DNA from: CAG-217 sp963605415
GTDB taxonomy: Bacteria > Bacillota > Clostridia > Oscillospirales > Acutalibacteraceae
Direction: 5' to 3'
NCBI GenBank assembly: GCA_963605415.1
Contig: CAVCUL010000004.1
Location: forward strand, 114,310-178,309
DNA: 64,000 nucleotides
In this document: positions 35,257 to 43,598 of the stretch, in pieces
Numbering within the stretch: position 1 is the stretch's first letter
How the letters are laid out: each line of letters starts with the position of its first letter
Made by a program: the position numbers and the translations under genes
Notes under the pieces: model-generated
The model's database searches: none
The model's input: only the letters and a program-made list of their open reading frames with translations
Told to the model about the DNA's origin: nothing

Positions 35257-37710
35257 TTAGATGGACTTGAGCAGATTGGGCAGTTTCACCAAAGCGCCGC
35301 CAAGGCCGCCAAGGATCTTATTAAAGCCAACGAAAGTGGAACGATCGTCGTTCAGGATCATCAGCAGTCCCTCTGCCATCTTAGGCGAGAACACGCCCAT
35401 GGACATAGAGATAAAGTTGCGAATAGGGATCTGGGTTGCCATTGCCGCCAGCATCTGCCCGTCGCCGTTCTCCGCAGAGCCGAATTTCACCATAATTTTG
35501 CTGATGAAGCGACAGATCTTGCCACCCCACTTGGTGTGGCTGGCATCATCCAGGCAATTGTACAGGTCAATGGGTTTGGAAGTGTCCCGCTCACGAGCAG
35601 GCAGTTCCTTGCCGTACACGGCAGTCCACTGGGCGTCGTCCATCGCCGCCAGGTCTGCGGTGTAGTAAGCCGGTGCCGTCTTTCTGTAATCCGGCACGGC
35701 AGCGGTGCAGTCGGAAATGATATTCACAGCCTTGGTCAGGCGAATATCCCGGCTGGAAGCACCAACCATAATGTCAAACAAACCGGTCTCTACCTGCCAA
35801 TCCTGCAGCTCCACATTGTAGAACGCAAAGGCGCGCTTGGACAGGGTAACGGAAACTTCTTTCTCCTCCCCGGCTTTCAGGAACACCTTCTTAAAGGCAC
35901 GCAGTTCCTTTTTGGGACGGAAAATAGTGCTCTCCTGGTCGGCAACATAAACCTGGGCGATCTCTGCGCCGTCCACCTCGCCGGTGTTCTTGATCTTAAA
36001 GGTCACAGTCAAATCATCTGTATCCTTAATATTAGAAGAGGACAGCTCCAGATCACTGTATGCAAAGGTGGTATAAGACAGACCGTAACCAAAGGGGAAC
36101 AGCACTTCTTTCTCTGCGGTGTCATAGTAGCGGTAGCCAATGTACACGCTCTCTTTATGCTCGCTGACCACCGGCTGGCCGGGATAGTTGCCATAGGTGG
36201 GGTTCTCCTCAAAGGACAGCGGGTAAGTCTCAGAAGTCTTACCGCTGGGGCACACAGCGCCGGTCAAAATACGCGCCACAGCCTTGCCGCCGGCCTGGCC
36301 GGACAGGCCGCTGTTCAGCAGCGCCTTAGCACTGTTCAGCCAGGGCATATGAATGACGGAGCCGCCGGCCAGCACCACCACGGTGTTGGGATTAGCAGCA
36401 GCCACCTGCTCGATCAGCTGATTATGGTTGGCGGGCATTTCGATATTCTCGCGGTCGTAGCCCTCGCCCTCAAACTCCTCGGTCAGGCCGGCAAACACCA
36501 CAGCCACATCCGCAGCCTTGGCAGCAGCCAAAGCCTCGGCCACCAGTGCGTCATCCACCTGCTCGGTGCCTTTCTTGTAGCCCTGGGCATAAGTCACATC
36601 GACGCCCAGTTCCACCAGGTTGTCATAGGCATTTTCCATCTTGGTGGGGTTGATCACGGAAGAACCGGCGCCCTGGTAACGGGGAGCCTTAGCCATCTCG
36701 CCGATCACAGCCACTTTCTGGCCTTTCTTCAGCGGCAGCAGGCCGTCATCGTTCTTCAGCAGCTGAATGGAGCCCTCAGCCACCTGGCAAGCCAGGTCGT
36801 GGTGGGCGTCCACATCATAAGTCTTTTTGCCCTCGTCCAGGGTCTTCTTGGCTTTCAGGATCAGGTTGACCACATTGTCTACCCGCTCATTGAGCACATT
36901 CTCGTCCAGCTTGCCCTCTTTCACAGCGGCAATAATGCGCTGGGTGTTCAGGTCGCCGGAGGACGGCATTTCCAGATCCGTGCCATTCTCCAAACCGGGA
37001 ATACGGTCTACGGAAGAGCCCCAGTCAGTCACAAACAGACCCTGGAAGCCCCACTCACCGCGGGCCACCTGCTGTTGCAGCCAGCCGTTTTGAGAAGCGT
37101 AAACGCCGTTAATGCGGTTATAAGAGTTCATCACCGTCCAAGGCTGGGCCTCTTTAATGGCGATCTCAAAGGCGGTCAGATAGATCTCGCGCATAGCACG
37201 CTCGTCGATCACCTCGTTGATAACCATACGGTATGCCTCCTGCGAATTGCAGGCAAAGTGCTTCAAAGAAGTACCGATGCCCTTGGACTGCACACCGTTG
37301 ATGATGTTGGCAGAGCACTTACCGGCCAGATACGGATCCTCAGAGAAATACTCAAAGTTACGACCGCAAACCGGAGAGCGCTTAATGTTGGTACCGGGAC
37401 CAAGGATCACAGAAACCTCTTCCTGCAAGCACTCCTCGCCCAGCGCCTCGCCCTCTTTCTGCAGCAGTTCCTCGTCCCAGGAACAGCTGGAAGTGGCGGC
37501 AGTGGGGAAGCAGGTAGCCGGATAAGAGTTGCCAAGACCCACGGAGTCGCCGTTGGGGTTCTGCTTACGCAGGCCGTGAGGGCCGTCCGTTACCATGATC
37601 TTGGGCAGGCCCAGCTCCGGGGCCTCCTCCAGGTGCCAGTAGTCAAAGCCGGAAACAAAAGCCGCCTTTTGCTCCAGGCTCATCTTGTTCACAATGTCAG
37701 CGTGTTTCAT
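35257..37710 (-). CDS. GH3 beta-glucosidase-like glycosidase with C-terminal extension
   Basis: 817 residues, no signal peptide, so cytoplasmic. GH3 N-domain with MVTDGPHGLR (41-48), SLKHFACNSQE (148-158) and nucleophile Asp229 in LFVTDWGS. Then the C-domain with FAGLTEEFEGEGYDRENIEMP, which holds the acid/base region, and a fibronectin III-like domain. After about residue 715 comes an extra roughly 100-residue helical segment (RFISKIMVKFGS, GVFSPKMAEGLLMIL) not typical of GH3. Probably hydrolyses imported beta-gluco-oligosaccharides. Confidence 0.92.
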   Translation of the reverse strand: MKHADIVNKMSLEQKAAFVSGFDYWHLEEAPELGLPKIMVTDGPHGLRKQNPNGDSVGLGNSYPATCFPTAATSSCSWDEELLQKEGEALGEECLQEEVSVILGPGTNIKRSPVCGRNFEYFSEDPYLAGKCSANIINGVQSKGIGTSLKHFACNSQEAYRMVINEVIDERAMREIYLTAFEIAIKEAQPWTVMNSYNRINGVYASQNGWLQQQVARGEWGFQGLFVTDWGSSVDRIPGLENGTDLEMPSSGDLNTQRIIAAVKEGKLDENVLNERVDNVVNLILKAKKTLDEGKKTYDVDAHHDLACQVAEGSIQLLKNDDGLLPLKKGQKVAVIGEMAKAPRYQGAGSSVINPTKMENAYDNLVELGVDVTYAQGYKKGTEQVDDALVAEALAAAKAADVAVVFAGLTEEFEGEGYDRENIEMPANHNQLIEQVAAANPNTVVVLAGGSVIHMPWLNSAKALLNSGLSGQAGGKAVARILTGAVCPSGKTSETYPLSFEENPTYGNYPGQPVVSEHKESVYIGYRYYDTAEKEVLFPFGYGLSYTTFAYSDLELSSSNIKDTDDLTVTFKIKNTGEVDGAEIAQVYVADQESTIFRPKKELRAFKKVFLKAGEEKEVSVTLSKRAFAFYNVELQDWQVETGLFDIMVGASSRDIRLTKAVNIISDCTAAVPDYRKTAPAYYTADLAAMDDAQWTAVYGKELPARERDTSKPIDLYNCLDDASHTKWGGKICRFISKIMVKFGSAENGDGQMLAAMATQIPIRNFISMSMGVFSPKMAEGLLMILNDDRSTFVGFNKILGGLGGALVKLPNLLKSI

Positions 37711-37754
37711 TCTAAATCTCCCTTCACATAATGCCGAATGGAATTCGCTGTTAC

Positions 37755-37783
37755 ATTATACAATATTTGCCGGGCGTTTCCAA
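37755..37783 (-). promoter_or_regulatory. Promoter for the GH3 gene
   Basis: On the minus strand TTGGAA, 17-base spacer, TATAAT, about 45 bases before ATG 37710. Confidence 0.7.
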
Positions 37784-37881
37784 GACCTTTTGTGAAAAAA
37801 AGAAAAAAAGATACGGGATTTTTACCAAAATCACGGAAACGGAACAACCAGCCGCTCCCCTGCCCTGCAAAAAGAGATAAA

Positions 37882-37923
37882 AAAGCGCCGCCCCTGCTTT
37901 ACAGTAAAACAGGTGCGGCGCTT
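37882..37923. terminator. Intrinsic terminator after SCP2-domain gene
   Basis: AAGCGCCGC-CCTG pairs with CAGG-GCGGCGCTT around a 13-base loop, with an A-rich left flank giving T-run on the minus strand. Confidence 0.8.
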
Positions 37924-37945
37924 GTCCGTTTGCAGTCAAAGCGAC

Positions 37946-38275
37946 TTACTTTAAGAAGCGGATCAGCTCCATAGCGGCGTTGGTGTCGCCGTCTACTTTC
38001 AGCTTGCCGGTGGTGAAAGCCAGCACCGGATCCAGCTTGCCGTTTACCAACTTCATCAAGTTGGTGCCGTTAATGATCAGCCGTGCGTTGCGATCGTGGT
38101 AGTCGTAAGGCTCCACATGCAGCTGGCCGTCCTTGATCTCTATGTAAAAGATACCCTCTGCTTTGCCTTCCACATCGACCTGGAATGCCAAAGTGCCGGG
38201 AATGGACGAAACATCTGCCTTGCTGAGCTTTTTGCGCACAGCCGCAACAACGGACTCGTATGTCATAGCAGCCAT
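37946..38275 (-). CDS. SCP2 sterol-carrier domain protein
   Basis: 109 residues, almost exactly one SCP2 domain: GTLAFQVDVEGKAEGIFYIEIKDG, ARLIINGTNLMKLVNGKLDP and AFTTGKLKVDGDTNAAMEL. Such small proteins bind lipids or acyl-CoA; the role in clostridia is not established. Monocistronic with its own terminator. Confidence 0.88.
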   Translation of the reverse strand: MAAMTYESVVAAVRKKLSKADVSSIPGTLAFQVDVEGKAEGIFYIEIKDGQLHVEPYDYHDRNARLIINGTNLMKLVNGKLDPVLAFTTGKLKVDGDTNAAMELIRFLK

Positions 38276-38340
38276 TAGTATGTACCTCCTATCTGTTTTT
38301 TATCATTATAGCACAATAGACTTGCACATTCAATAGGAGT

Positions 38341-38385
38341 TGCCGAACATTTATTGTGCACTTTCAACAAATATTCGGCATTTTT
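38341..38385. other. Long inverted repeat downstream of spoVAE
   Basis: TGCCGAA-ATTT-TTG pairs with CAA-AAAT-TTCGGCA. The T-run is on the plus strand, which has no gene to terminate here. It may still stall or protect the minus-strand spoVA transcript. Confidence 0.5.
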
Positions 38386-38411
38386 GACTTGTAATGACGC
38401 GTAAAGACAGG

Positions 38412-38765
38412 TTATTTATCCTTGGGTCTTGCCACCCAGGCCACCACCAGGGCGCTGAGCACCGCCACGGTCACCCCGCCGGCGCAGGCGGTAAACCCGC
38501 CGGTAAACACGCCCATCAGGCCGTCCTTTTGCACCGCTTCCTTAACCCCCTGAGCCAGGGCATTGCCAAAGCCGGTCAGCGGCACTGTAGCCCCGGCACC
38601 GGCCAGCTCCACCAGCTTGGGATACCAGCCCAGACCGCCCAGCACCACACCCAGGCACACAAACAGCACCAAAATCCGGGCAGGGGTCAGCTTGGTCAGA
38701 TCCATCAGCAGTTGACCCACCACGCAGATCAGCCCGCCGATCAAAAATGCATTCAAATAGATCAT
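38412..38765 (-). CDS. spoVAE: Stage V sporulation protein AE (SpoVAEb type)
   Basis: 117 residues, three to four membrane segments: MIYLNAFLIGGLICVVGQLL, ILVLFVCLGVVLGGLGWY, VPLTGFGNALAQGV and AVLSALVVAWVARP. SpoVA proteins form the channel for dipicolinic acid uptake into spores and release at germination. ATG at 38765 is preferred, as AGGTGA is just upstream; a GTG at 38774 lies too close to it. It follows spoVAC directly; spoVAD, normally between the two, is missing. Confidence 0.92.
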   Translation of the reverse strand: MIYLNAFLIGGLICVVGQLLMDLTKLTPARILVLFVCLGVVLGGLGWYPKLVELAGAGATVPLTGFGNALAQGVKEAVQKDGLMGVFTGGFTACAGGVTVAVLSALVVAWVARPKDK

Positions 38766-38776
38766 GTCCGTCACCT

Positions 38777-39220
38777 TTAATATAGATGAAAAATAAAAAG
38801 AATCAAGCCATACAACACGGATGTAGCGGTACCATATACCAGCACCGGCCCTGCAATGGAGAACATTTGGGCCGCCGTGCCCAGCACAAAGCCCTCGTGC
38901 TGGAACTCCAGCGCCGGAGACACCACGGAATTTGCAAAGCCGGTAATGGGCACAATGGTGCCTGCCCCGGCGTGGCGGGCGATCTTGTCAAACACGCCGA
39001 TACCGGTGAGCACCGCCGTTGCCACGATCAGCACCGCCGGGGTGGCCAGGCGCACCTGCCGCTCCTCCAGTCCCAGACTCTCAAACCATGTATTGAGCAG
39101 CTGCGCCAGCAGGCAAATACTGCCGCCGAACAAAAACGCCTTGACCGCGTTCATCAACTTTGGGGAATTGGGGCTGGCTTTGTCCGCCATCTTACCGTAA
39201 TCGCTCTTACTGATACCCAA
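38777..39220 (-). CDS. spoVAC: Stage V sporulation protein AC
   Basis: About 147 residues with four membrane segments and the SpoVAC pattern NAVKAFLFGGSICLLAQLLN, RHAGAGTIVPITGFANSVVSPALEF and a C-terminal YGLILFIFHLY. SpoVAC forms a mechanosensitive channel in the spore inner membrane. The TTG at 39220 (MGISKSDYGK) has GAGGTGA upstream and is preferred; the ATG at 39247 lies only about 15 bases from a TATAAT and has no ribosome-binding site. Confidence 0.9.
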   Translation of the reverse strand: MGISKSDYGKMADKASPNSPKLMNAVKAFLFGGSICLLAQLLNTWFESLGLEERQVRLATPAVLIVATAVLTGIGVFDKIARHAGAGTIVPITGFANSVVSPALEFQHEGFVLGTAAQMFSIAGPVLVYGTATSVLYGLILFIFHLY

Positions 39221-39268
39221 TGCAATCACCTCACTTCTATTATTCATAGAAACTTCACGATTATACCC

Positions 39269-39297
39269 TTGACATTTGCCTTTCGCTTTTGTAAAAT
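39269..39297 (+). promoter_or_regulatory. Promoter for the ABC ATPase gene
   Basis: TTGACA, 17-base spacer, TAAAAT, about 43 bases before ATG 39340. The spoVAC promoter must overlap on the other strand. Confidence 0.75.
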
Positions 39298-39339
39298 GTC
39301 ATTATACTATTTGTAAATCTTGATGAAGAGGGTGCCCGC

Positions 39340-40086
39340 ATGCACTTGATTGATGTACGCAATGTTTATAAAATTTATAACCCCGGCGAGAACCAGGTGA
39401 ACGCTCTGGACGGCGTGAGCCTGACCATTGACGAGGGCGAGTTCGTAGCCATTATCGGCCAGTCCGGCTCCGGTAAATCCACCCTGATGAATATGCTGGG
39501 TCTGCTGGATGTACCCACCAGCGGCGAGTATTATATCAACGGCAATTTGGTCGAGGATCTGACTGATGACCAAATGAGCGTAATCCGCAACGAGCAGATC
39601 GGCTTTATCTTCCAGGGGTTCAACCTGATCTCCTCCCTGACTGCTATTGAGAATGTGGAGCTGCCCCTGGTGTACAGAGGTATGGGCCGCCAGGAGCGGC
39701 GAGAGATCGCCGAGAAAGCGCTGGCTCGGGTTGGACTGGAAAAGCGTGTCCACCATCTGCCTGCAGAAATGAGCGGCGGTCAGCAGCAGCGTGTGGCTGT
39801 GGCTCGCGCCATTGCCGCAGCGCCCCCGGTGATCCTGGCCGACGAGCCTACCGGTAACCTGGACACCAAGTCCACCAAAGAGGTTATGGCTATTCTTCAT
39901 AAGCTGAAGGACGAGGGCCGCACCGTGGTGGTCATTACCCATGATAACGAGATCGCCATGGAGGCGGAGCGGGTGGTGCGTATCCGCGACGGTAAGATCG
40001 TGGAGGACTACATCAATCCCGGCTTTGAGGAGAAATACGGCCGTGAGTCCAAAAAGGACAACACCAATCCCATCGACCAGGGCTAA
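39340..40086 (+). CDS. ABC transporter ATPase (LolD/MacB type), orphan
   Basis: 248 residues. Walker A GQSGSGKST at 40-48, Q-loop FIFQGFNLI, signature MSGGQQQRVAVARA and Walker B PPVILADEPTGNLD. This group works with FtsX/MacB-like permeases in lipoprotein, peptide or antibiotic export. No permease gene is adjacent on either side, so the partner must be elsewhere. ATG 39340 with GAGGGTG upstream. Monocistronic. Confidence 0.9.
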   Translation: MHLIDVRNVYKIYNPGENQVNALDGVSLTIDEGEFVAIIGQSGSGKSTLMNMLGLLDVPTSGEYYINGNLVEDLTDDQMSVIRNEQIGFIFQGFNLISSLTAIENVELPLVYRGMGRQERREIAEKALARVGLEKRVHHLPAEMSGGQQQRVAVARAIAAAPPVILADEPTGNLDTKSTKEVMAILHKLKDEGRTVVVITHDNEIAMEAERVVRIRDGKIVEDYINPGFEEKYGRESKKDNTNPIDQG

Positions 40087-40100
40087 AAGACAATATACCA

Positions 40101-40134
40101 AACGGGCTTGAGACCATCAGATCTCAAGCCCGTT
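40101..40134. terminator. Intrinsic terminator after the ABC ATPase gene
   Basis: AACGGGCTTGAGA pairs with TCTCAAGCCCGTT, followed by TGTTTTT on the plus strand. Confidence 0.88.
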
Positions 40135-40143
40135 TGTTTTTGC

Positions 40144-40172
40144 AGCGACTGCCTACAAGCGGTCGCTTTTTT
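40144..40172. terminator. Second terminator hairpin at the convergent junction
   Basis: AGCGAC pairs with GTCGCT; T-run on the plus strand (TTTTTT). It may backstop the ATPase transcript or end the metal-pump operon coming from the other side. Confidence 0.6.
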
Positions 40173-40173
40173 A

Positions 40174-40353
40174 TCAGGCACAAAGGGTGACAATGAATTT
40201 AACAAGCATTGCCGCAAAGATCACAGCGCCCACAACCGCCGCAATACGATAGATCTTGCGCGCTTCCGGGTCCTCTTTCTCTTTCACACTGTAGGCAATA
40301 CTGACTCCCAGCACCGCCAGGCCGATACACATTCCGATGATAGATACGATCAT
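40174..40353 (-). CDS. Small two-helix membrane protein coupled to the P-type ATPase
   Basis: 59 residues with two membrane segments (about 2-20 and 34-56) joined by a charged loop (SVKEKEDPEARKIYR). ATG 40353 overlaps the ATPase stop by four bases (ATGA) and has GGAGGAAG upstream, so it is a real, translationally coupled gene. No family recognised. It could be an accessory subunit or regulator of the metal pump. Confidence 0.8.
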   Translation of the reverse strand: MIVSIIGMCIGLAVLGVSIAYSVKEKEDPEARKIYRIAAVVGAVIFAAMLVKFIVTLCA

Positions 40354-42239
40354 TTTTTCTTCCTCCAATTCAGCAAAATCGCCGAGTTGATGATCACCAG
40401 CACAGACCCGGCGTTGTGGACCAGTGCGCCCACCACCGGGCCAAGTACACCGGTGATCGCCAGTACGATAGCCACAAAATTCAGCAGCATGGAAAAGCTC
40501 AAATTGCACTTGATGGTCATCATCATACGGTGAGACAGCGCCACCAAATGGGGCAACTCTTTCACCTCATCGTCCACCAGTACAATATCCGCAGCGTCCA
40601 CAGCAATATCGCTGCCGATACCGCCCATGGCGATCCCCACATCTGCGCTTTTCAGCGCCGGTGCGTCGTTGATCCCGTCGCCGATCATACACACACTGTG
40701 ACCCTGATTGCGGGCATTGGCAATAAAGTTCAGCTTATCCTCCGGCAGGCAACCGGCCTGCACCTGACTGAGCCCCAGCTGACCGGCAACCGCCTGTGCC
40801 GCTCCTTGATGATCGCCGGTCAGCAGCACCGTCGTAACGCCCAGGCGCATGAGTTGTTGCAGCATAGCCGCACTCTCCTGCCGGGGCAGATCGGCTAGAC
40901 TCAACCAGCCTTGCAACACGCCGTCAATGGCTACGAACACCACCGTCTCGCCCTGCTCCCGGCGTTCACGCGCCCCTTGGGCAGCCGATTGGGACAGGGC
41001 CAGCCCTTCCTGCGCCAGCATACAGTCATTCCCTGCCAGTACCCGGTGCCCGTCCACCACGGCAGACACGCCGCAGCCCGGCAGCATTTGGAAGTCCTCT
41101 GCCACAGGCAAATCCTTGCCGTACCGGGTCTTGTAGCTTTGCACCACCGCCTTGCCCAGCGGGTGCTCGGAGTAGCACTCTGCCCCTGCCGTGTAGGCAA
41201 ACAGTACCTCCGCCGTGTAGTCCCCCACCGTAGCAATGTGAACGACCGTAGGGGTGCCATAGGTCAGCGTGCCGGTCTTGTCAAAGGTAATGGTGTCTAC
41301 CTTTGCCAGCCGCTCCAGCGCGTCCCCTTGCCGCACCAAAAAGCCGTGCTTGGTCACATTACCGATGGCTGCCATAATAGCTGTAGGTGTAGCCAGCACC
41401 ATAGAACAGGGGCAAAATACCACCAGGATGGTCACCGCCCGAATGATTTGGCCGCTGACTGCCCAGGTGATCCCGGCAGCGGTCAGCGCGATCACCACGA
41501 TCCAGGTGGCCCAGCGATCCGCAAGGCCCACGATCTTGGCCTTGCCGGCGTCTGCGGATTGCACCAGACGGATCATCCGCTGAATAGAACTGTCTGCGCC
41601 CACCCGCCGGGCCTCCATCTCAAAGGCGCCGTACTGATTGACCGTGCCGCTGGACACCGGATCGCCGGGGGCCATATCCACCGGCATAGACTCGCCGGTC
41701 ATCACCGCCTGATTGATGGAAGTGCGCCCGGAGAGCACCACCCCGTCCACCGGCACCGTCTCGCCCGGCAGCACCCGCAACCGATCGCCTACCTGAATTT
41801 CCTGGGCCGGCACCACTTTTTCGCCGGTTTCCGTCAGCACCCGGCCGGTGCGCGGGGTCAGGTGCACCAATTTTTCGATCCCTGCCCGGGCCTTGGCAAC
41901 GGTCAGGTCCTCCAGCAGGCCGCCCAGCTGCATGATCATCGCCACCTCACCGGCAGCAAAGTCCTCGCCGATACACACCGACGCGATCAGCGCCAAGGAC
42001 ACCAGCACATCCGCCTTAATATCAAAGGCCGTCACCAACCCGATGATCGCTTCCAACACAATAGGCACGCCGCAAAACAGAATGGACACCCAAGCCGGGT
42101 CCACGCACCATACCCGCACACCGCACAGGCTGCAAATCAGTGCAATACCGGAGAGGACAAGTAAAATAATTTCTTTTTTCGTTCCGCCCCACTCCAGCAG
42201 GTGCTCTAATTTGCCCATCGCTTTTTGTATGGATTTCAT
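40350..42239 (-). CDS. Heavy-metal P1B-type ATPase
   Basis: 629 residues without N-terminal HMA metal-binding domains. Transmembrane metal motif CPCSMVLATP, phosphorylation motif DKTGTLTYG, a GECYSEHPLGKAV-like HP motif, MTGESMPV and GDGINDAPALK. The last membrane segment reads GALVHNAGSVLVIINSA. The CPC motif fits Cu, Zn or other soft-metal export, but the CPCS and HNAGSV details resemble CtpC-like pumps more than CopA, so the metal is uncertain. It lies behind a CsoR-type operator, downstream of a csoR-like gene. ATG 42239, AGGAGG upstream. Confidence 0.92.
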   Translation of the reverse strand: MKSIQKAMGKLEHLLEWGGTKKEIILLVLSGIALICSLCGVRVWCVDPAWVSILFCGVPIVLEAIIGLVTAFDIKADVLVSLALIASVCIGEDFAAGEVAMIMQLGGLLEDLTVAKARAGIEKLVHLTPRTGRVLTETGEKVVPAQEIQVGDRLRVLPGETVPVDGVVLSGRTSINQAVMTGESMPVDMAPGDPVSSGTVNQYGAFEMEARRVGADSSIQRMIRLVQSADAGKAKIVGLADRWATWIVVIALTAAGITWAVSGQIIRAVTILVVFCPCSMVLATPTAIMAAIGNVTKHGFLVRQGDALERLAKVDTITFDKTGTLTYGTPTVVHIATVGDYTAEVLFAYTAGAECYSEHPLGKAVVQSYKTRYGKDLPVAEDFQMLPGCGVSAVVDGHRVLAGNDCMLAQEGLALSQSAAQGARERREQGETVVFVAIDGVLQGWLSLADLPRQESAAMLQQLMRLGVTTVLLTGDHQGAAQAVAGQLGLSQVQAGCLPEDKLNFIANARNQGHSVCMIGDGINDAPALKSADVGIAMGGIGSDIAVDAADIVLVDDEVKELPHLVALSHRMMMTIKCNLSFSMLLNFVAIVLAITGVLGPVVGALVHNAGSVLVIINSAILLNWRKKK

Positions 42240-42253
42240 ACTCGATCCTCCTT

Positions 42254-42306
42254 TTATACCCCCATGGGTATAGTTTTATTATACCTATACGGGTATAGGT
42301 TGTCAA
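42254..42306 (-). promoter_or_regulatory. Promoter with two CsoR-type operators
   Basis: On the minus strand: TTGACA (42306-42301), exactly 17 bases, TATAAT (42283-42278). The spacer is filled by the palindrome CCTATACCCGTATAGG. A second, similar palindrome, TATACCCATGGGGGTATA, follows the -10. Repressor bound at either would block RNA polymerase. Confidence 0.85.
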
Positions 42307-42317
42307 GAAAGAAACTA

Positions 42318-42370
42318 AAAAAGCGGCCCGGCAAATGCCGCACACACCGTGCCGGCAAAGGTCGAGCCGT
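42318..42370 (-). terminator. Terminator after the csoR-like gene
   Basis: On the minus strand GCCGGCA pairs with TGCCGGGC, within a wider CGGC/GCCG pairing, followed by GCTTTTTTAG. It separates dut-csoR from the pump promoter. Confidence 0.65.
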
Positions 42371-42378
42371 TTGTATTT

Positions 42379-42654
42379 TTATCCCATATTGGCAAAGCGC
42401 TCCACCGCCTTGGTCAGGTCCTCCAAGGTTTTGTCCGGGTCGCCGTGCTCCATACCGTCCTTAATGCAATGCTTGATATGCCCCTCCAGCACCACCTGGC
42501 CGCAGCTGTGCAGCGCGGATTTGGCCGCGTTCAGCTGGGACAAAATATCCTCGCAGGGCACATCCTCGTCCACCATACGGTCAATGGCCTGTACCTGGCC
42601 GATGATCTTGCGCAGGCGCCGGTGCAGATTGGGGCTGTCCATACACTGTTTCAT
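42379..42654 (-). CDS. CsoR/RcnR-family metal-sensing repressor
   Basis: 91 residues, all-helical DUF156 family. Cys34, His59 and Cys63 (PCEDI, GHIKHC) match the Cys-His-Cys ligand set of copper-sensing CsoR. Metal binding releases the repressor from G-tract palindromes such as those at 42254-42300. ATG 42654 behind AAGGGGGTG; 12 bases after dut. The site set suggests Cu(I), though the pump itself is less clearly a copper pump. Confidence 0.93.
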   Translation of the reverse strand: MKQCMDSPNLHRRLRKIIGQVQAIDRMVDEDVPCEDILSQLNAAKSALHSCGQVVLEGHIKHCIKDGMEHGDPDKTLEDLTKAVERFANMG

Positions 42655-42666
42655 ACGCGCACCCCC

Positions 42667-43182
42667 TTAGCCCTGCCGGGTGGTGGAGCCAAAGCCACCG
42701 TCCCGCACGCCGTCGGCGGCGTCGTCCTCCGTGATCCCAAAGGGCAGGAAAATCCCCTGGGCAAAACCGTCACCGGCCGCCACCGTGGCACTGTGGCCCG
42801 CATCGTGGGCGGTGCAGCTCATTTTGATCATAATGTGCCCCTCATTGGAGGAGCCGTAATAATCGGCGTCTATAATACCAACGGTATTGTCCAGCCCGAT
42901 CCGGTGCTTAAAGCCCAGCCCGGAGCGTGGAAAGATCGCCAGCACCCAGCCCTCTGCCATGCGGGCGCGAATGCCGGTGGGCACCAGTACAGAGGTGTCC
43001 TTGGGGAAGGTCACCGCAGCCGGCGCATGGAAATCATACCCGGCAGACCCGGCGGTGGCGCGCTGCGGCAGCACAATGCTGTCATAAACAGCCTGCACAT
43101 CCTCCGTCTCCGGGAACGCCTTTAGCCAGTCCTTTTGGAACTGGTCAAAACTTACTTTTTCAAACTTGGCGATCTTTTGCAT
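42667..43182 (-). CDS. dut: dUTP diphosphatase
   Basis: 171 residues. Trimeric dUTPase motifs in order: AGYDFHA (motif 1), FPRSGLGFK (motif 3-like), DNTVGIIDADYYG and a C-terminal RDGGFGSTTRQG, which closes over the active site. Hydrolyses dUTP to dUMP. The sequence order is that of the clostridial/phage-type homotrimer. ATG 43182 behind AAAGGAG. Confidence 0.93.
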   Translation of the reverse strand: MQKIAKFEKVSFDQFQKDWLKAFPETEDVQAVYDSIVLPQRATAGSAGYDFHAPAAVTFPKDTSVLVPTGIRARMAEGWVLAIFPRSGLGFKHRIGLDNTVGIIDADYYGSSNEGHIMIKMSCTAHDAGHSATVAAGDGFAQGIFLPFGITEDDAADGVRDGGFGSTTRQG

Positions 43183-43256
43183 ATCCGTTCTCCTTTGCGT
43201 TTCTGCTCCCAGTATAACACAAAGAGCGGCAAAAAGGAAGAGCCGATGTGCAAAAG

Positions 43257-43598
43257 CTACAACCCAAAGGACACGGAAATGGCGTGGTCCACCTTGCCCA
43301 TATCCTGACCGTCCAGCGCGCCCATACGCTCCTTTAAGCGGCGCTTGTCAATGGTGCGCACCTGCTCCAGCAGCACCACGCTGTCCCGGGCCAGCCCGCA
43401 GCTGCCGGCGTTCACCTCAATGTGGGTGGGCAGGCGGCTTTTGTCGTGCTGGGAGGTAATGGCAGCGGCGATCACCGTGGGCGAATATTTGTTGCCCACA
43501 TCGTTTTGTACAATGAGCACCGGGCGCACGCCCCCCTGCTCTGAGCCCACTACCGGGCTTAGGTCTGCGTAATAAATTTCTCCGCGCTTTACAAGCAC
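43257..43598 (-). CDS. mazF: MazF/PemK-type endoribonuclease toxin, orphan
   Basis: 113 residues. VKRGEIYYADLSPVVGSEQGGVRPVLI at the N-terminus and SPTVIAAAITSQ, with catalytic Arg and Thr/Ser of the NdoA/MazF family. Cleaves mRNA at short motifs. Start GTG at 43598 behind GAGGGTGA; the upstream extension is not conserved. The usual mazE/ndoAI antitoxin gene is not adjacent on either side, so control must be by a distant antitoxin or another mechanism. Confidence 0.92.
   Translation of the reverse strand: MLVKRGEIYYADLSPVVGSEQGGVRPVLIVQNDVGNKYSPTVIAAAITSQHDKSRLPTHIEVNAGSCGLARDSVVLLEQVRTIDKRRLKERMGALDGQDMGKVDHAISVSFGL

Noticed and set aside
38341..38385. Terminator of spoVAE
   Set aside because: The T-run is on the plus strand, wrong for a minus-strand gene; kept only as an inverted repeat.
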